This document shows, one piece after another, positions 35,796-45,498 of a DNA stretch of 64,000 bases. Origin of the DNA: Petrotoga mobilis SJ95. Lineage in GTDB: Bacteria; Thermotogota; Thermotogae; Petrotogales; Petrotogaceae. A program made the position numbers and the translations under genes. The stretch lies in the NCBI RefSeq assembly GCF_000018605.1, contig NC_010003.1:1030501-1094500 (forward strand). The letters run 5' to 3'. Position 1 is the first letter of the stretch. Each line of letters starts with the position of its first letter. Below the pieces are notes generated by a model that saw only the letters and a list, made by a program, of their open reading frames with translations, searched no databases and was not told the origin of the DNA.

Positions 35796-38105
35796 TTAAA
35801 CTTCTATTACTGTCGCCCCTGTTCCCCCTTCTTCACTTCGAGCGATTTTGAAATCTTTAATTAGAGATGATTTTCTTAAATAATCCCAAATCCCCATAGC
35901 TAGTTTCCCAGTTCCTTTTCCGTGTATTATCCTTCCCTCTTTTATTCCAGAACTTATTAAATCCGAAATAAATTTTTCTATTTCGGGTATAGCCTCATTT
36001 ACCGTATAACCTCTAATATCTAATTCGGATTTTACACTTTTCTTTTGATCTATTTTAACGTAAATCCTTTTTTCTTCACTTTTTTCTTTATCTGAGTTAA
36101 TTATAGGCTCAATCTCCGTTGGACTATAAGTTATCTCTATCGGAGAACCATCAATCTGAACGGTTATCTTGGAGTTTGTAATCCTTTTTACCGTCCCCTG
36201 AATATTATTGGATGCTTTTACTTTCATTCCAACTTTTATCTTAGACTTTTCGATTTTTCGCCCTTTTTGATTTTGAGATAACGCTTTTCTCATCTCTTCA
36301 AGTTGTGAAGCCATATTTTCAGATTCTTTTAGTTTTTTGCTGATTTCTTGTGAATCGATTTGATCTTTTTTTTGCTTAATTTCTTTTAATACGGTTTGAA
36401 TTTGGTTTCTCATATTTTTTATCTGTTCTTTAAGTTGATACAACTCGGGTTCAAGACTTTCTATCTCTTTTTTCTTTAGTTTTTGTAGTTTTTCTTCGTA
36501 CTCCTTTTTCGTTTTATCGATTTCTTCTTCTTTTTTCTTGATCCTTTCTAAACTTTCTTCGTATTCATTGTGGATAGAAGTTAATCTACTTAGTATTTTT
36601 TCACTTTGTGAAAATTCTTCGTTGAGATTTATTTTACTTTCTTCTATAATTTTAGGGTCAATGCCCAATCTTTCGGCTATTTCAATGGCATGGGATGCTC
36701 CGGGTACGCCTACAATTAGTTTGTATGTAGGTTTAAGTGTTTCAATGTCAAAAGACATAGAAGCGGCGAGTAGTTTTTCTTCTTCCAAAGAGAATGTTTT
36801 GATCTCAGACAGATGTGAAGTAGCAAATATTATGGGCCCTTTCATTAGCAGATACTTCAAAATAGCTTTGCTTAAGGCAGCTCCTTCAATGGGATCGGTT
36901 CCTGTTCCTAATTCATCTATCAATACAAGAGATTTTTCACTAACACTTTCAAGTATATTTTTTAAATTCAACAAATGGGCAGAAAAAGTGCTTAGGTTTT
37001 GAGATATATCTTGTTGGTCTCCTATATCCGTGTAAATTTCTTCTATAAAAGGAATTTCAGCCTTTAAAGCTAAGACTGGTAAAGCAGAATGAGCCATAAA
37101 AAAAGCTAATCCAATTGATTTCAAAGAAACCGTTTTACCCCCTGTGTTGGGGCCCGTTATTATCATCCCGTTTTTATCGAGTTCTACATCTATGGGGACT
37201 ATTTTTTCTTTTGGTATTAATGGATGTTTTAGTTCTTTGAGAAGAATCTTTTTAGTAGTATGGGGTAGAGTGAATACTGCATTCATATCTTTGGCGTATC
37301 TGGCTTTCGCTATATTGGCATCTATATATTCTATTATTTCTATATTTTTTTCTATTTTAAATTTGTTTTTTTGAAGTTCAAAGGTCAAATTTGAGAGTAT
37401 CCTATTGATTTCGTTCTTCTCTTGTGAGAATAAATCTGTAAGCTTTTCGTTCAGTTCTATAATCGTATCTGGTTCTACAAACAAAGTAGCACCGGAATCG
37501 GATCTTCCAACGGTAATACCTTTTATAACATTTCTACTTTCACTCTTTAACGCTATGCATAATCTTCCGTTTCTTTCCACAGGCTGATCTAAAGAAAGGT
37601 ATTTAATATACTTACTTTTTATCTTGTTGAATTCTATATTTAATTGACGTTTTACCGTGTCTATGCCGTTTCTTATTCTTTTTAATTCGATTGAGGCGTT
37701 ATCTTTAATTTCTCCTTCAGGAGTAAAAACTTTAAAGATCTGATCTTTTAACTCAAGTAAAGGTTTGTAATCTGATATCTTATCAGTGAGTAGATCGTTT
37801 ATACCGTTGTAATGTTTGTGGATGGCATAACCGTCTTGCAAAAACTCTCCAATCTTTCTGAATTCTCTACCTTCAACACTTTCTTTGTTGCCGATCTTTT
37901 CAATTATCGAAGGGATATAACTTAAACCATACAAATCTTTTAATGTACCTTTAATCGCCATATCAAAAAAAACTCGAGAAATGTTCACTTCTCGGTCTAA
38001 TTCTGTTAGATCTTTGTACATTTTTACATTTTTTGAAAAATAACCTTTCCCATAATCGGTGTGACTATAGGTTGAAATTAAATTTAATATTTTTTCGATT
38101 TCCAA
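35796..38105 (-). CDS. mutS2: endonuclease MutS2
   Basis: A MutS paralogue that suppresses recombination or rescues collided ribosomes in other bacteria. The 769-residue protein lacks the mismatch-recognition domain and has the clamp/core, an ABC-type ATPase (ITGPNTGGKTVSLKSIGLA Walker A, VLIDELGTGTDPIEGA Walker B), a long coiled coil (about 500-620, very rich in Lys/Glu), a KOW-like patch (KVGMKVKASNNIQGTV) and a C-terminal Smr nuclease domain (ELDIRGYTVNEAIPEIEKF, IIHGKGTGKL). Complete and typical. It is 17 bases upstream of the FtsA-like gene and follows a small barrel-like protein gene. Confidence 0.96.
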   Translation of the reverse strand: MEIEKILNLISTYSHTDYGKGYFSKNVKMYKDLTELDREVNISRVFFDMAIKGTLKDLYGLSYIPSIIEKIGNKESVEGREFRKIGEFLQDGYAIHKHYNGINDLLTDKISDYKPLLELKDQIFKVFTPEGEIKDNASIELKRIRNGIDTVKRQLNIEFNKIKSKYIKYLSLDQPVERNGRLCIALKSESRNVIKGITVGRSDSGATLFVEPDTIIELNEKLTDLFSQEKNEINRILSNLTFELQKNKFKIEKNIEIIEYIDANIAKARYAKDMNAVFTLPHTTKKILLKELKHPLIPKEKIVPIDVELDKNGMIITGPNTGGKTVSLKSIGLAFFMAHSALPVLALKAEIPFIEEIYTDIGDQQDISQNLSTFSAHLLNLKNILESVSEKSLVLIDELGTGTDPIEGAALSKAILKYLLMKGPIIFATSHLSEIKTFSLEEEKLLAASMSFDIETLKPTYKLIVGVPGASHAIEIAERLGIDPKIIEESKINLNEEFSQSEKILSRLTSIHNEYEESLERIKKKEEEIDKTKKEYEEKLQKLKKKEIESLEPELYQLKEQIKNMRNQIQTVLKEIKQKKDQIDSQEISKKLKESENMASQLEEMRKALSQNQKGRKIEKSKIKVGMKVKASNNIQGTVKRITNSKITVQIDGSPIEITYSPTEIEPIINSDKEKSEEKRIYVKIDQKKSVKSELDIRGYTVNEAIPEIEKFISDLISSGIKEGRIIHGKGTGKLAMGIWDYLRKSSLIKDFKIARSEEGGTGATVIEV

Positions 38106-38122
38106 ATCCTTGTAGGTTTTTT

Positions 38123-38644
38123 CTAAAATTTAAAACTCACTCCCAACGAGATTGGTAGATAATTAACGGTTAGACTTTCTTCTTCGTAGTACCGTGTCTC
38201 GTAACCAACAGACAGAGATAAATTGTTGTAGCTGATACCTCCATTAATAAGTATTTCCGTTTTAAAGGTTTTAAAATAGTCTTCCGTGTGTACGCCTCCG
38301 AAAGCGGTTACCAAAAAATCTAAATTGCCGATTATATTGGTAGTATATTTCATATTCAAACCGAGAGAAATTCCAACATCTTCTACACTTTCCAAGCTCT
38401 CTAATAAATTGTAATTGTAGAAAAATCCCAAATAAGGACCATAAGAAATTTCTTCACTATCTTCGGTTGGAATTAAAAAAGAAATCCTTCCCCCTGTGTA
38501 ATCTAAACTCTTTTGAATGTCTGTGGTACCTGTTGAATCAAGTGTGTAGGAGTATGACGGGGTTAGTAATAACTCAAAAGCATACGTGACAGTAGTTATG
38601 ATAAAGAATATGGAAAGTACTAAAAAAAGTTTATTTTTTATCAT
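38123..38644 (-). CDS. small exported beta-barrel-like protein
   Basis: A 173-residue protein with a clear signal peptide (MIKNKLFLVLSIFFIITTVTYA, cut after AYA-like site) and strands with alternating hydrophobic residues ending in SLGVSFKF, the terminal Phe typical of outer-membrane barrels with about eight strands. No family is recognised. ATG at 38644 is chosen because GGGAGAG precedes it by 7 bases; longer frames begin inside dxs and lack a ribosome site. It sits between dxs and mutS2. Confidence 0.65.
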   Translation of the reverse strand: MIKNKLFLVLSIFFIITTVTYAFELLLTPSYSYTLDSTGTTDIQKSLDYTGGRISFLIPTEDSEEISYGPYLGFFYNYNLLESLESVEDVGISLGLNMKYTTNIIGNLDFLVTAFGGVHTEDYFKTFKTEILINGGISYNNLSLSVGYETRYYEEESLTVNYLPISLGVSFKF

Positions 38645-38660
38645 TTTTTTACTCTCCCTT

Positions 38661-40505
38661 TTATTCATAAGATGATTGAGTTTTAACCTTGGAGATAATT
38701 TTTTCAAAGTTTTCCTTTATCGCTTTTATAGAAAGATCGCATTCGTCTAATTGTTCTTCTCTTGTTGCATGAGAAACAAACTCATCTTTCACACCAAATG
38801 GGTAAATTTTTTTATTTCTCAGTTTGAATATCTCTTCGTTGAAACCACCTTTCAAACTTCCCTCTTCATAAACAAAAATATATTCAGCCCTTTGTTCTAA
38901 TATTTCCAAAAAGTATTCATTTAAAGGTTTGACACTTCGTACCCCGATTATATTAACGTCATAATCTTTAAGAGCTTCATAAACATTTTGCGAGATAGTT
39001 CCAACGGCAAGGGCGTATATCCTAGAATCGGCCATTTTTAGATACTTCCACTCACCATCTACTATTTGAAGATTGTCGAGTATATTTTGTATTTCTATCG
39101 TTTCTCCATCTCTTGGAAATCTAATAAACCGAGGCTTTTTCAAACCCTTTATTACGGAAGTGTAAATCATATTAGCTAAATCTTGGGCGTTCAACGGCGT
39201 CCAGATTTCAACATTTGGAATTAACCTCGTATATGCTATATCAAAAACCCCATGATGAGTTGGACCATCTTCTCCAACCAAACCGGCCCTATCCAACAAA
39301 AATAGAACTGGGATCTTTTGTAAGGCTACATCATGAATAAGTGAATCAAACGCTCTTTGCATGAAAGTAGAGTAAATATCAACAACCGGCAAGACCCCAC
39401 CTAAAGACAGAGCAGACGCCGTAGTGACTATACTTGGTTCGGTGATACCCATATCGATGACCTTGTCAGGGCATATTTCTTGAAGGACATTTAGCCCAGT
39501 CCCATCGGACATGGCTCCCGTAAAAGCTAAAAACTCATAATCTTTTAAATGAGATAACGTATGCCCAACAATTTTACTGTAAGAGACTTTGTTCAGTTCT
39601 TTTTTGGATACGCCATGATATTTGGTGGGAGATTTCTCGGTTTCTTCGAAACCTTTGCCTTTGGTGGTAACAACATGCAGTATTACAGACTTCTCATCAT
39701 AAGCTTTAATGAATTCTAAAAACTCTTCCATTTTTTTGATATCATGTCCATCGACGGGTCCATAATACTTGATTCCTAACTCTTCAAACAGTGATGCTGG
39801 AGTATCGTAAATAGAGAATTTTAAAGCGTTTCTGACTTTTTTTAAAACTGATTCTACATCCTTACCCAAAGAAGAATCTTCTAAAGAACTCTTTAAAATT
39901 TCTTTTGCTTGGGTATACTCTTTTTTTATTCTAAAATTATTCAACAATTGGGAAATCGTTCCTACATTTTTTGAAATAGCCATGTTGTTATCGTTTAGAA
40001 CTATTTTAACTTTTACATCTTGATAGTTCAACTGATTTAACGATTCAAGAGCCATCCCACAACCTAAGGCTCCATCTCCAATAACAGCAACTATATTCCT
40101 TTTCCTGTTTTTTATCTTATCAGATAGTGCATAACCCAAAGAGGCTGCTATGGAAGTCCCTGCATGCCCAGCACCGAATCTATCCGCTGGTGATTCGTAG
40201 ATATTTGTGTACCCACTTATGCCACCTTTTTCACGTATGGTTTTGAAATCTTTCCAACGCCCCGTCAAAAGTTTGTGCACGTAAGATTGATGACTGGTAT
40301 CCCAAATAATAACGTCTTCTATGGGGTCAAATATCCTGTACAATGCAATTGTTAATTCCACAACGCCCAAATTCGAAGCAAGATGACCATTGTTGTTGTA
40401 TACAACGTTAAAAATATACTTTCGAATTTCTTGAGCTATTTCTTCTAATTCTTTGTAACTCATGTTCTTAAGTGCATTATACAGAGGAGTATTTTGCGAG
40501 GTCAT
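38661..40505 (-). CDS. dxs: 1-deoxy-D-xylulose-5-phosphate synthase
   Basis: First enzyme of the MEP isoprenoid pathway, condensing pyruvate and glyceraldehyde 3-phosphate with thiamine diphosphate. The 614-residue protein has the early HLASNLGVVELTIALY, the TPP motif VIGDGALGCGMALESLNQ to NDN, YYGPVDGHDI, MGITEPSIVTTASALSL, and GEDGPTHHGVFDIAY. Length is normal. The ATG at 40505 is the first possible start, since an in-frame TAA lies in the upstream hairpin. The ribosome site GAAAGGGGGG lies about 40 bases away, separated by a perfect hairpin that would bring it close when folded; see the separate entry. Confidence 0.94.
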   Translation of the reverse strand: MTSQNTPLYNALKNMSYKELEEIAQEIRKYIFNVVYNNNGHLASNLGVVELTIALYRIFDPIEDVIIWDTSHQSYVHKLLTGRWKDFKTIREKGGISGYTNIYESPADRFGAGHAGTSIAASLGYALSDKIKNRKRNIVAVIGDGALGCGMALESLNQLNYQDVKVKIVLNDNNMAISKNVGTISQLLNNFRIKKEYTQAKEILKSSLEDSSLGKDVESVLKKVRNALKFSIYDTPASLFEELGIKYYGPVDGHDIKKMEEFLEFIKAYDEKSVILHVVTTKGKGFEETEKSPTKYHGVSKKELNKVSYSKIVGHTLSHLKDYEFLAFTGAMSDGTGLNVLQEICPDKVIDMGITEPSIVTTASALSLGGVLPVVDIYSTFMQRAFDSLIHDVALQKIPVLFLLDRAGLVGEDGPTHHGVFDIAYTRLIPNVEIWTPLNAQDLANMIYTSVIKGLKKPRFIRFPRDGETIEIQNILDNLQIVDGEWKYLKMADSRIYALAVGTISQNVYEALKDYDVNIIGVRSVKPLNEYFLEILEQRAEYIFVYEEGSLKGGFNEEIFKLRNKKIYPFGVKDEFVSHATREEQLDECDLSIKAIKENFEKIISKVKTQSSYE

Positions 40506-40513
40506 ACATGTCG

Positions 40514-40554
40514 TATAGATTTTAGTTACTTAAAATCTATACTTCCCCCCTTTC
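40514..40554 (-). promoter_or_regulatory. dxs ribosome binding site with intervening hairpin
   Basis: On the minus strand GAAAGGGGGGAAG (40554-40542) is followed by the perfect 11-base inverted repeat TATAGATTTTA / TAAAATCTATA (40541-40531 and 40524-40514, 6-base loop), then 8 bases, then the ATG at 40505. When the hairpin forms, the effective distance between the G-run and the ATG falls from about 40 to about 11 bases. Confidence 0.75.
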
Positions 40555-40566
40555 AATTTTATGGCT

Positions 40567-41001
40567 CTACATAATCGATGCTTGTGAACGTGCGATCTTA
40601 TCCATAATTCCATTAACAAAAGCTGCGGCTTTTTGAGTCGCATAAGTTTTGGTTAACTCCGTTGATTCATTTAATATTACTTTGACGGGTATATCTTTTT
40701 TGTTAATTAGCTCGTAGATAAAGATTCTCATTACGGTTTTTTCAATGTTTCCTATTCTTTCTACGCGCCAACCCTCTGAGTATTTGTTGATCAACGCATC
40801 ATACTCATTTTTATTTTTATAAATATCTTCAATGTATTGTTTAGCTTCCAAATAATAACTTTCTTCTAGATGCGCCTGTTCGTTTAATTTTTCAAAAGTG
40901 AATAATATGTTGTCTAATTTAACATCCTTTATAGATAGTTGGAAAAGACTTTCAAAAATTAACTTTCTCATCATCCTTTTTTTCGGTATGTTTTCATTCA
41001 T
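40567..41001 (-). CDS. nusB: transcription antitermination factor NusB
   Basis: NusB binds boxA RNA with NusE and supports rRNA antitermination. The 144-residue all-helical protein has RKLIFESLFQLS near the start and the characteristic end MRIFIYELINKKDIPVKVILNESTELTKTYATQKAAAFVNGIMDKI. ATG at 41001 is chosen: AAGGACA lies just before it and it overlaps the stop of the Asp23-like gene by 8 bases, whereas the longer frame would add a basic, non-conserved 17-residue head. Confidence 0.93.
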   Translation of the reverse strand: MNENIPKKRMMRKLIFESLFQLSIKDVKLDNILFTFEKLNEQAHLEESYYLEAKQYIEDIYKNKNEYDALINKYSEGWRVERIGNIEKTVMRIFIYELINKKDIPVKVILNESTELTKTYATQKAAAFVNGIMDKIARSQASIM

Positions 41002-41446
41002 TCTTGTCCTTTTGTTCGTCATCCTCCTTTTCACTTTCAGGGGATTCTTCATTTTCCAAGGTTTCTTCTTCCGTTTCTTCCGTTTCTTCTATTTCTTCGT
41101 ATTCTTCTTCCAACTCTTCTGGTTTTACAAGATTTTCGATGGATACGTCAATATTCGATACATAAACCTCCGCAATTTTTTCAAGATCGTCTTTAATCAC
41201 TTTTTGAATATTTTTAGAAAATTCAACGATGTTTTGCCCGTATTTAGCAGGTACTTTTAACGAAATACTAACACTGGCGTCGTCATTAATTGTAATCTTT
41301 ATACTTTTTTGCAAATCTTTTTGAATTTTCTCGTTATACACCTTTTGTTCCTTCAGATAACCTTCTACACTTTTGAAAACTAAATCTTTTAACACATTTT
41401 CTGAAATGCTTATTTCTCCAAAATCATTTTCCTCGTTCAAAGGCAT
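40994..41446 (-). CDS. Asp23/Gls24 family envelope stress-response protein
   Basis: A 150-residue protein with the Asp23/Gls24 core (about 1-108: GEISISENVLKDLVFKSVE, SVSISLKVPAKYGQNI, VYVSNIDVSIENL) followed by a very acidic tail (about 109-150, mostly Glu with Thr, Pro and Ser). In many Gram-positives and Thermotogae such genes sit directly before nusB, as here. The family is linked to envelope homeostasis, but its biochemical role is unsettled. A-rich leader with AAGGAGGG precedes the ATG. Confidence 0.85.
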   Translation of the reverse strand: MPLNEENDFGEISISENVLKDLVFKSVEGYLKEQKVYNEKIQKDLQKSIKITINDDASVSISLKVPAKYGQNIVEFSKNIQKVIKDDLEKIAEVYVSNIDVSIENLVKPEELEEEYEEIEETEETEEETLENEESPESEKEDDEQKDKNE

Positions 41447-41500
41447 TGTTTTTCCCTCCTTAAGATTAATATTTTACCTATTTTGTAATTATATCATAAA

Positions 41501-43954
41501 TTAAAACATTTTTAACTGATTTTCCTGTGATTCATATTTTTTCTTGTTAATATTTTTAATTCTCTTCAACCTACTTTCCAAGTCAACTCTATTTGACAGT
41601 TGAGACAATATTTCTTTTGATCTTTCAATTATTTCTATGGGAAATCCTGCCAATCTTGCTATTTCTATACCGTAACTGTTGTCACTGGTGCCATCTTCAA
41701 TTTTGTGTAAAAATATAACCCCATCCATAGTTTCTAAAACTTTTATCCTTTTTGCAGCAACTTCTTCGTATATATGTGACATATAAGTCAACTCAGTATA
41801 ATGGGTAGCGAAGATTGTATTGCATCTTTTAACTTGAAATAAATATTCTGAGATTGCCCATGCAACAGAAATACCATCTAACGTACTCGTACCTCTTCCC
41901 ACTTCATCAAGGAGGACAAGACTGTTATCCGTCGCTTTATTCAATATAGTTGAAACCTCTAGCATCTCGACTAAAAAGGTTGATTTTCCGCTAACTATAT
42001 CGTCCCTTGCTCCGATTCTTGTAAATATACCATCATAAATGGGAATTTCAGCCTTCTCAGCGGGAACAAAGCAACCAATTTGTGCCATCACACTTATAAG
42101 CCCTATTTGTCTTATAAAAGTTGATTTTCCACTCATATTTGGACCTGTCAAAATTATATAAAATTTGTCTTCGCTTAAAAATAAGTCGTTAGGAGTAAAT
42201 TCATCTACAAATCTTTCCACCACTGGATGTCTTGAGTTGATTATTTTGATTTCTTTGGAGTTTTGCACAAAAGTTGGCCTTTTGTAATTGTAAACTCTAC
42301 TAACCTCTGCAAAAGACCTAAACACATCCAATTCAGCGATCTTATTGGATAGTTTTTCTATTTTATCTACGTATTGGCTTAGATGTGTCAATACCTTATC
42401 GTAAATATCTTTTTCAATAACCTTTATTTTCTCTTCTGATAATGCTAAGCGTTGTTCAACTTCCTCTAATTCTTTTATAGTGTACCTTTCCGTATTAACC
42501 AGCGTTTGTTTCCTAACGTAATTATCCGGAACTTTGGAGGACTGCGCTTTTGAAACTTCTATATAGAAACCATAGATCTTATTTCTTCCAACTTTCAAAC
42601 TGCTAATCTTAGTTTTTTCTTTCTCCCTCTTTTCAATATCTTTCAAAACGCCATCTAAGTTATTAAATAGGTTCCTATACTCATCTAACTCTCCTGAAAC
42701 ACCTTCTTTAATTACTTTCCCGTTACCAGGAGCAATAGCAGGTTCTTCAATAATGGTATTTTCGATAAACTCTTTAGCTTCTTTAAGAACATCTACACCA
42801 TCAAAAAAATCAGACAATCCTGGATTTGAAGTTAAAGATTCAATTATATAGGGAACCACTTCCAAAGAATCCTTTAAGGCTATAAGGTCTTTTGGGGTTG
42901 CCTTCATCAAAGAAATCCTGGAAGAGATCCTTTCGAGATCTTTTACAGATGCCAAATATTCTTTTAGTTCTTCCAATAAAAGAGGATCTTCAACTAAATG
43001 TTCGACTTTGTTCAACCTTTCTTCTATATTTTCTTTATCGGTCAAAGGAGTAAGGATGAATTCTCTCAATTTCCTATTCCCCATACTGGTTTTTGTTAAT
43101 TTTAGAATGTCGTAAAGAGTTTTCCCCTTGTTTGAATTGGTGGGAAGAATACCAAGATTTTCTATAGTATTGGAATCTAAAAACATGTAGTTTTTTGTCT
43201 TAAACCGTTTTGGAAGTCTCATATGTTTAATCTTTGAAAATTGTGTGACTTCTAAGTACTTTAAAACAGCGTCGGCTACTTTTAATTCATCATCGTCGTA
43301 ATCCAAATGATCAAGACTTAAAACTTCGTAGGTTTCTTTCAAATGATCTTTGAAATTGTTTGAAAAGTACCATTCGTCCAATATTTCTACATAAATCTCG
43401 TTGGTTAAATTTTTTATCTTTTTTGATAGTTGTTCAAGTTCTTTAGATAACAAAATCTGTACCAAACCAAAAGAGGAAATAAAGTCCAATAGTTCATCCT
43501 CTTTGAAGTCAAATGAATCTAAATAGAAGTCACCGGTTGAAAAATCAAAAATAGCTATTTTGTACAAATTCCCATTTTTGGTAATCAAGGCGGCAAATCT
43601 GTTACTTTCTTCCAACATTCCTTCGTCTATGATGGTACCAGGCGTCAGTATTCTAGTTACTTTTCTATCGACTATACCTTTTGAACTTTGAGGATCCTCC
43701 ATCTGTTCACATATAGCTACTTTATACCCAGCATCTAAAAGTCTTTTTAAATAGTTGTTTAAGGCATGGTATGGAATTCCTGCCATAGGATTACCATTTC
43801 TTTTCGTTAAGACAATTTGCAATATTTCACTGACTTTTTTGGCATCTTCAAAAAAGGTTTCATAAAAATCTCCGAGTCTAAAAAGTAAAATAGAGTCTTT
43901 ATATTCTTCCTTTATCTTTAGATATTGCTTTATCATCGGAGTTAAGTCACTCAT
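41501..43954 (-). CDS. mutS: DNA mismatch repair protein MutS
   Basis: Recognises mismatches and small loops. The 817-residue protein carries the N-terminal mismatch domain with LLFRLGDFYETFFEDA (the FxE DNA-reading Phe-Glu), the connector, lever and clamp domains, and the ATPase: ILTGPNMSGKSTFIRQIGL Walker A, VLLDEVGRGTSTLDG Walker B, and FATHYTELTYM. The extreme C-terminus is short and lacks a clear beta-clamp motif. Preceded by GGAGGATC. A likely clpP terminator lies upstream, so it may have its own promoter. Confidence 0.97.
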   Translation of the reverse strand: MSDLTPMIKQYLKIKEEYKDSILLFRLGDFYETFFEDAKKVSEILQIVLTKRNGNPMAGIPYHALNNYLKRLLDAGYKVAICEQMEDPQSSKGIVDRKVTRILTPGTIIDEGMLEESNRFAALITKNGNLYKIAIFDFSTGDFYLDSFDFKEDELLDFISSFGLVQILLSKELEQLSKKIKNLTNEIYVEILDEWYFSNNFKDHLKETYEVLSLDHLDYDDDELKVADAVLKYLEVTQFSKIKHMRLPKRFKTKNYMFLDSNTIENLGILPTNSNKGKTLYDILKLTKTSMGNRKLREFILTPLTDKENIEERLNKVEHLVEDPLLLEELKEYLASVKDLERISSRISLMKATPKDLIALKDSLEVVPYIIESLTSNPGLSDFFDGVDVLKEAKEFIENTIIEEPAIAPGNGKVIKEGVSGELDEYRNLFNNLDGVLKDIEKREKEKTKISSLKVGRNKIYGFYIEVSKAQSSKVPDNYVRKQTLVNTERYTIKELEEVEQRLALSEEKIKVIEKDIYDKVLTHLSQYVDKIEKLSNKIAELDVFRSFAEVSRVYNYKRPTFVQNSKEIKIINSRHPVVERFVDEFTPNDLFLSEDKFYIILTGPNMSGKSTFIRQIGLISVMAQIGCFVPAEKAEIPIYDGIFTRIGARDDIVSGKSTFLVEMLEVSTILNKATDNSLVLLDEVGRGTSTLDGISVAWAISEYLFQVKRCNTIFATHYTELTYMSHIYEEVAAKRIKVLETMDGVIFLHKIEDGTSDNSYGIEIARLAGFPIEIIERSKEILSQLSNRVDLESRLKRIKNINKKKYESQENQLKMF

Positions 43955-44033
43955 AATTGATCCTCCTCACATTCTTTGACGCCATGTTACCTTTTAACAA
44001 TTGGTTTATTACTAATATATCATCTCTTTAACC

Positions 44034-44073
44034 AAAAGAAGGACGCATTATTTCAGGCGCCCTCTTTTGATTT
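44034..44073 (-). terminator. probable terminator of clpP
   Basis: Plus-strand AAAAGAAGGACGC and GGCGCCCTCTTTT form an imperfect stem (one mismatch, one bulge) around ATTATTTCA; on the minus strand it ends in CTTCTTTTGG. It lies about 50 bases beyond the clpP stop. Confidence 0.55.
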
Positions 44074-44119
44074 GAAAAGTTAATAAAATTTGGTTGGTGT
44101 TAATTAAACCGGTGTTTCA

Positions 44120-44737
44120 TTATTTTTCGTTGTTTTCTTTAGCGGTTGCTTCACTCTTGGTTGTTATTACTTTATCTATGAGACCATAGTTTAAAGCTTC
44201 TTGTGCATTCATAAAAAAGTCTCTCTCGGTATCTTTTTCTATTTTTTCTAAAGATTGTCCAGTATGTTTGCTAAGTATGTTGTTTAGATCATCTTTTAAT
44301 CTTAAAATTTCTCTAGCGTGTATTTGTATATCGATCGCTGTTCCTTCGGCGCCACCCCAAGGTTGATGTATCATTATTCTTGAATAAGGTAAAGAATACC
44401 TTTTACCTTTTGCACCAGCAGCCAATAATACCGCTCCCATTGAGGCAGCCTGACCTATACATATAGTTGAAATATCTGGCTTTACGTACTGCATCGTATC
44501 GTATATTCCTAATCCTGAGGTTACAGAACCTCCTGGAGAGTTTATGTATAAAAATATATCTTTGTCTGGATCCTGAGATTCTAGGAAGAGTAATTGGGCA
44601 ATTATTACATTAGCCACATCATCGTTTATGGGTGTCCCTAAAAAAACTATTCTATCTTTCAACAATCTAGAATAGATATCATAAGCCCTTTCGTATCTTC
44701 CTTCAGTTTCTATAACTACCGGCATAGGTATTGACAT
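44120..44737 (-). CDS. clpP: ATP-dependent Clp protease proteolytic subunit ClpP
   Basis: Self-compartmentalised serine protease that degrades proteins fed by Clp ATPases. The 205-residue protein has the catalytic Ser in [16 protein letters not shown], His in [12 protein letters not shown] and the Asp in the [12 protein letters not shown] region, plus [20 protein letters not shown] forming the oxyanion strand. There is little or no propeptide, as the conserved fold begins near residue 8. The C-terminal tail is Lys/Glu-rich. Three bases separate it from the RemA-like gene upstream. Confidence 0.96.
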   Translation of the reverse strand: MSIPMPVVIETEGRYERAYDIYSRLLKDRIVFLGTPINDDVANVIIAQLLFLESQDPDKDIFLYINSPGGSVTSGLGIYDTMQYVKPDISTICIGQAASMGAVLLAAGAKGKRYSLPYSRIMIHQPWGGAEGTAIDIQIHAREILRLKDDLNNILSKHTGQSLEKIEKDTERDFFMNAQEALNYGLIDKVITTKSEATAKENNEK

Positions 44738-44740
44738 AAT

Positions 44741-45055
44741 TTATCGCCTTCCTTTCTTGATCTTTTCTATAATTTTTTTGGCTTCAAGTGTAGATAACAC
44801 TATTTGACCGCTATCCATGTAAATAATCGATTTAACTGCTTTGCCATATGAAGCATCAATTAAACTAACAGAAGCAGTTAAAGGTGGAGGCAAATTTTCT
44901 AACTCGTTTGCATCTCCAAACTGAGTAACTACATCTATTCCATGATAAATCTTTTTTATTTTGCCAAACTGAACAAAGGAATCTGGAACTATAGAATGAA
45001 TCCTCTCAGTAGGCACAAAAACACCTTTCCCAACCGATATAAACATTTCTATCAA
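44741..45055 (-). CDS. RemA-like (DUF370) regulatory protein
   Basis: A 104-residue protein whose ends match DUF370: FISVGKGVFVPTERIHSIV at the start and LIDASYGKAVKSIIYMDSGQ at the end, close to RemA of Bacillus, a DNA-binding regulator of biofilm genes that forms rings. It has an extra middle segment (about 30-60) absent from RemA, so it may be a distinct subfamily. The start is TTG 45055, just after GAGGAAGA; an ATG at 45046 is an alternative. It is co-directional with clpP and xseAB. Confidence 0.72.
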   Translation of the reverse strand: MIEMFISVGKGVFVPTERIHSIVPDSFVQFGKIKKIYHGIDVVTQFGDANELENLPPPLTASVSLIDASYGKAVKSIIYMDSGQIVLSTLEAKKIIEKIKKGRR

Positions 45056-45126
45056 TCTTCCTCTTCCATATGCTTTTCGCTAAATTAATTATACACAACA
45101 AATATTATTTTTTGATTAAATTATCC

Positions 45127-45399
45127 TTAATCGATATCAGCCGACTCGCTCAATTGATTTTTTATCTTTTCGTATTTTTCATCAATTTGTGCTTTTTCTT
45201 CCTTTAAGCCAACTAATTTTTCTCTTGCGTAGGTAAGTATATCCAATGCTTTTTTATAAATTTCAAGGGCATTTTCAACATCCAATTCGTCTTGCTTTTC
45301 ATTTTGAAAGTAATCGTTGATACGTTCCAAGAGTTTTAATTGTTCTTTGAAGCTCAAACTTTTAATTTCTTCCTCACTGAGTTTAATTATTTCTTCCAT
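45127..45399 (-). CDS. xseB: exodeoxyribonuclease VII small subunit-like protein
   Basis: A 90-residue, almost entirely helical protein. LSFKEQLKLLERINDYFQ to DVENALEIYKKALDILTYAREKL fits the XseB helical hairpin (family feature: two long helices with a conserved Glu/Leu pattern) and it lies directly downstream of xseA, on the same strand. Divergent in sequence, so assignment depends partly on context. XseB binds XseA to form the nuclease that trims single-stranded DNA. Confidence 0.8.
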   Translation of the reverse strand: MEEIIKLSEEEIKSLSFKEQLKLLERINDYFQNEKQDELDVENALEIYKKALDILTYAREKLVGLKEEKAQIDEKYEKIKNQLSESADID

Positions 45400-45437
45400 C
45401 CTTCTTTATTCACCCCTTTCATTGAATTTCTTCTTGC

Positions 45438-45492
45438 TTTAAGAAACTTTAACCATGTTTAGCGCCCCTTCGCCCCGCAGCCCGCCCATCTA
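45438..45492 (-). repeat. dispersed intergenic repeat, copy F
   Basis: On the minus strand GATGGGCGGGCTGCGGGG, CGAAGGGGCGCTAAACATG and GTTAAAGTTTCTTAAAG closely match 27569-27612. It fills the gap between xseA and xseB, sense to xseB. Confidence 0.75.
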
Positions 45493-45498
45493 AAGTTA

